From: Pseudorasbora parva
Lineage: Eukaryota; Chordata; Actinopteri; Cypriniformes; Gobionidae
Direction of reading: 5' to 3'
Assembly: GCF_024679245.1 (NCBI RefSeq)
Contig: NC_090174.1
Span: forward strand, 21,316,524 to 21,380,523
Length of the DNA: 64,000 bases
Positions 33,019 through 64,000 of the stretch are shown piece by piece (the first letter of the stretch is position 1; each line of letters begins with the position of its first letter). The notes below the pieces were generated by a model, which saw nothing but the letters and a program-made list of their open reading frames with translations, was not told where the DNA came from and made no database searches. A program made the position numbers and the translations under genes.

Positions 33019-34442
33019 CAGTGGGGCAAAAAGTATTTATTCAGCCACCAATTGTGCAAGTTCTCCCAATTAAAAAGATGAGAGAGGCCTGTAATTTCCA
33101 TCATAGGTACACTTCAAATATGTAATCACACATGATTTTTAAAGATTTTTTTTTGTAAATTACGGTGGAAAATAAGTATTCGGTCACCTACAAAAAAAGC
33201 AAGATTTCTGGCCTTTACAGACCTGTAACATCTTCTTTAAGAGGCTCCTCTGTCCTCCACTTACCTGTATTAATGGCACCTGTTTGAACTCGTTATCAGT
33301 ATAAAAGACACATATCCACAATCTCATACAGTCAGACTCCAAACTCCATTATGGCCAAGACCAAAGAGCTGCCAAAGGACACCAGAAACAAAATTGTAGA
33401 CCTACACCAGGCTGGAAAGAATCTGCAATAGGTAAGCAGCTTGGTGTGAAGAATTCAACCATGGGAGTGTTTATTAGAAAATGGAAGACATACAAGACCA
33501 CTGATAATCTCTATTGATCTGGGGCTCCACACAAGATCTCATCCCGTGGGGTCAAAATGATAACAAGAACAGTGAACACAAATCCCAGGACCACATGGGG
33601 GAACCTAGTGAATGAACTACAGAGAGTTGGGACTAAAGTAACAAAGGCTACAATCAGTAACACACTACGCCAAGCACTCAAATCCTGCATAGCCAGACGT
33701 GTCCCCCTGCTTAAGCCAGTACATGTCCAGGCCCGTCTAAATTTTGCTAGAGAGCATTTGGATGATGCAGAAGAGGACTGGGAGAATGTCATATGGTCAG
33801 ATGAAACCAAAATATAATTTTCTGGTAAAAACTCAACTTGTCATATTTGAAGGAGAAAGAATGCTGAGTTTTAAGGACAAGAATAAAGGGGGCCATGTAT
33901 CGTGAGATTTTTAGTAAAAACCTCCTTCCATCAGCAAGGGCATTGAAGATGAAACGTGGCTGGGTCTTTCAGCATGACAATGATTCCAAACACACTGCCC
34001 GGGCAACATAGGAGTGTCTTCATAAGAAGCATTTCAAAGTCCTGGAGGTCTCCGGATCTCAACCCCATAGAAAATCTTTGGAGGAGATTCTTATATCTTA
34101 TATCCGTGTTCCTCAGCGACAGCCCCAACACATCACTGCTCTGGAGGAGATCTGCATGGAGGAATGAGCAAAACTACCAGCAACAGTGTGTAAAAACCTT
34201 GTGGTGACTTTCAGAAAACATTTGACCTCTGTCATTGCCATCAAAGCGTATATACCAAAGTATTGAGATGAACTTTTGTTATTGACCAAATACTTATTTT
34301 CCACCATAATTTGCACCATTTTTTTTTCTTATTCTGTCTCTCTTGAAGTGTACCTATGATGAAAATTACAGGCCTCTCACATCTTTTTAAATGGGAGAAC
34401 TTGCTCAATTGGTGGCTAACTAAATACTTTTTCCCCCCACTG
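33019..34442 (+). mobile_element. Tc1-like transposon with CAGTGGGGCAAAAAGTATT ends
   Basis: TA-flanked element. Left TIR CAGTGGGGCAAAAAGTATTT, then a subterminal block (gtgcaagttctcccaatta, gagaggcctgtaattt) that is repeated inverted near 34360-34442, where the right end reads ccccccactg. The transposase is broken: an N-terminal part near 33350-33540, 33557-33817 (TTWGNLVNELQRVG, AREHLDDAEEDWENVIWSDE: first Asp) and 33956-34200 (RSPDLNPIENLWRR: Glu). Non-autonomous now. Confidence 0.85.
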
Positions 34443-34449
34443 TATATAA

Positions 34450-35507
34450 CGGCATACATTTTTTACATTTTTTTTTAAGATGAAGTACTACAATAACCTA
34501 AACTAAAACTTAATACTGTTATGTAAATAAAAGAAGAAAAAAAGACAAAAACACAGCAAAATTACAACACATGTTCCTAAAATTAAAACAGATTATAATT
34601 ATAAATATACAAAATATAATTAAAAGTAGTATAAACAAAAACTAGAATAGTATCAATAATACTGAAATAGCACTCATCTTATTATTCTATTAATAATTCT
34701 TACCAGACAAAACCAAACAAAAACCACAGCATTTCCATGGAGTATAATATTTATTATTTAATATTCTGAGAGGTACACAACTGTTTTTCTATAAGAAAAT
34801 CAAATGAATTACATTTGTACTTGAGGTAAGGTAGTATACAATATATGAGGTTTATTGTCTTAATGAAACAATATATGAATCAGATACATTTTCATCTATA
34901 GCACGTTCAAGTGTCAGGACTCACTCAGTGACAAGGATAAAATGACTTGAGTATGTCAAGTTCTGCTAAATCCATTGTCAGTTCAAATCAAGTGATACAA
35001 AAAGGAATTAATCGGATACATACATGTGAGAGAACCCAATAAAGCTACTGCTGTAATCAATAAATTAACATAAGCCTAGGTCTAGCAATAGTTAAACTGG
35101 CTAAAAGTAAACAGTAGAGCATAGGAGTCAGCAGTGGCGTGAGGGTCATCCTGTTTGGATGTACAGTACTAAATCAGCCATCTTCAGCCAGAGGTAACAT
35201 TCAGTATCGACCTCCGCCACTGCCAGATAATAAATGTCCAATAAAATCTGACGATTAATAAATACTTTTATGACATGCAATATAATCCTCTGAGCAATAA
35301 TCAAATAATTTAATATTTCCTTACTGTATCCCACAAACACGGGACATTGTCATAGGTATCATTTTGTAATACTGTCAGTAATGCAGTTTTTATGGAGCTA
35401 GTTTAATATATAACCTAATACTGATTCAAACTTCCCTTGCCTGCAATCATCAAACAAGCACAATGCTGATGGCATGAACAGATGAAAACCTGAGCATTGA
35501 AAACTAG
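34450..35507 (-). other. adamtsl2 3' UTR and convergent intergenic gap
   Basis: Between the Tc1 element and the adamtsl2 stop. Minus-strand polyadenylation candidates are ATTAAA at 35402-35407 and 35309-35314 and AATAAA at 34851-34856. I cannot choose between them. No other feature seen. Confidence 0.4.
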
Positions 35508-62341
<26,834 letters not shown>

Positions 62342-62889
62342 CTGTAGGATATGAACATTTGACAAAAGAAAAGACATGGAATATGTATTCCCTGTGTTGT
62401 GTGGACAGGTATACAAAAATAGTTTAAAAATAAAATAAAATAAACATTTATGTAAACAGATGTAAAATGTAGAATGTTCCTAAGGGATAGGGGATAGAAT
62501 GTAAAGTTTGTACATTATACAAAATATTTTAAAAATCATTGTCTATGGAGAGTCCTAATAAAACCCAACTTGTGTATGAAAAATGATATCTTCAACAAAA
62601 AAAAATGAAGTGAAGACTATATGCAGTATTTTATTTTTACATTTGATTATTCAATTTCTGTAATATGTCTTACTATATGTTAAATAAACCTACCTGAAAA
62701 ACTTTAATTCCATTTATTTAATTTTGATCTTAATTTATTACATTTGTATAAATATTTAATTGACAATAATTTAATTGAAATGCTATATTTGTTCTATTTA
62801 TTGTATTTGTCCTGTTTATTGTAATTTGCTTTGTTCTTATTTTTTTATTTAAAAAAGACAAAAGAATATTGAATAGATATTGGGATATA
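62342..62889. other. Upstream of adamtsl2 exon 1, no promoter identified
   Basis: Contains the diverged copy of the microsatellite-associated repeat (62485-62565) and AT-rich sequence. No first exon or promoter is recognisable, so it may lie beyond 64000. Confidence 0.4.
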
Positions 62890-63775
62890 CACTACATTGC
62901 CAAAAGTTTTGGGATGCCTGCCTTTACATGCATATGAACTTTAATGAGATCCCATTCTTAATCCGAAGGGTTTAATATGGAGTTGGCCCACCCTTTGCAA
63001 CTATAACAGCTTCAACTCATCTGGGAAGGCTTTCCACAAGGTTTAGGAGTGTGTTCATGGGAATGTTTGCCCATTCTTATATGGGGGTGGTGGACGAGAA
63101 GGCCTGGCTTTCAGCAGTCTCCGCTCTAATTCATCCCAAAAATTGTTTTATCGTATTGAGGTCAGGACTCTGTGCAGGCCAGTCAAAATCCTCCACACCA
63201 AACTCGCTCCTCCATGTCTTTATGGACCTTGCTGTTGGAACAGTAAGGGGCCATCCCCAAACTGCCAGAGTGAGAAGCATGTTTTGTCCCTCCAGAGAAC
63301 ATGTCTCCACAGTCCAGTGGCGGCGTGCTTTACACCACTGCATCCGACGTTTGCATTACACTTGGTGATGTAAGGCTTGGATGCAGCTGCTCAGCCAGGG
63401 AAACCTATTCCATGAAGCTCTCTACCCACTGTTCCTTAGCTGATTTGAAGGTCACACAAAGTTTGGAGATTTGTTGACTGCAGAAAGTTGGTGACTTCAG
63501 CAGACTGTTTGCCTGCATGTGATTTTACGTGGTACTGTTGTTCCCATTTGCTTCCACTTTGTTATAAATACAACTAATTGCACAAGTGGCAACCTATCAC
63601 AGGACGATACTTGAATTCACTGAGCTCCTGAGAGCGACCCATTCTTTCACAAATGTTTTTAGAAGCAGTCAATATGCCTAGATGCTTGATGTTTTGCACC
63701 TGTGACCATGGAAGTGATTGGAACACCTGAATTCAATGATTTGGAGGGGTGTCCCAATACTTTTGCCAATATGTA
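62890..63775 (-). mobile_element. Tc1-like transposon remnant
   Basis: TIRs CACTACATTGCCAAAAGT (left, TA at 62888-62889) and ttttgccaatatgtag (right). The minus-strand frame 63343-63131 has VEDFDWPAQSPDLNTI, the region leading to the last catalytic Glu (here mutated or shifted: NTIKQF). The sequence is full of stops. Full-length parent of the short copy at 4653-4941. Confidence 0.82.
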
Positions 63776-64000
63776 GGCTATATTGTTATCGTTAAATAGG
63801 ATCATATCACCTCTATTTGGGTGAATTAAAGATGCAAAACTTTGCTATTTTTTGCACTCAAAATCCACTTAGGACAAAAATATTAAAACATGTGCCCTCT
63901 TAGTTTGCATGGGCATGAAGCTCATGTGACAGGAACACATGAAATACAATGAAAGTATGTATGAGTTTCTCTAGCTTGTATTCAAGTGTCCAGTGATGCA

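Overview
The window is nuclear DNA of a teleost fish, most likely a cyprinid. The evidence is fish-type spliced genes, an AT-rich background with long (TG)n, (AT)n and (GATA)n runs, and a dense load of elements typical of these genomes: a Rex3 LINE, L2 3' ends, Tc1-like transposons, palindromic MITEs with the 'gggttagttcaccc' end, and a BEL/Pao retrotransposon. The species cannot be fixed from the sequence alone.

Two host genes are supported, arranged convergently. fam163b (+ strand, coding exons 28898-28990 and 29080-29532, 181 aa) encodes a small single-pass membrane protein. adamtsl2 (- strand, 62340 down to 35508) encodes a secreted matrix glycoprotein. I could place all 18 coding exons; they join in phase with GT-AG introns to 946 codons plus stop (signal peptide, TSP1, Cys-rich/spacer, glycosylated linker, six more TSP1 repeats, PLAC domain). 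The same two genes are neighbours on human 9q34.2, which supports both identifications. They are not a functional operon-like unit; the pairing is conserved synteny.

Layout: 1-2720 is a 5' and middle portion of a damaged Rex3 LINE (- strand). 2720-10844 is gene-free, with short DNA-transposon derivatives, two (TG)n tracts and a diverged direct repeat. 10845-18253 is a complete, apparently very young BEL/Pao element (- strand): identical 790-bp LTRs, 5-bp target duplication, tRNA-Tyr primer site and one uninterrupted 1901-codon gag-pol frame. 18254-28897 is gene-free, with nested MITEs, a large non-autonomous transposon and a Tc1 remnant. fam163b follows, with two MITEs in or after its 3' end. 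31990-34442 holds two different Tc1-like elements end to end. From 35.5 to 62.3 kb the large adamtsl2 introns carry a TTAA-flanked, Kolobok-like element containing a THAP-like zinc-finger exon, two DIRS-like fragments, an inverted pair of L2 3' ends, hAT-type elements and a frameshifted Tc1 transposon. A further Tc1-like remnant closes the window.

The observations most worth a second look are the BEL/Pao copy, the THAP-bearing TTAA element with a second TTAA element nested in it, the L2 inverted pair inside the adamtsl2 transcript, and an unexplained 212-codon open frame in adamtsl2 intron 10. I found no rRNA, tRNA, CRISPR or other RNA genes.
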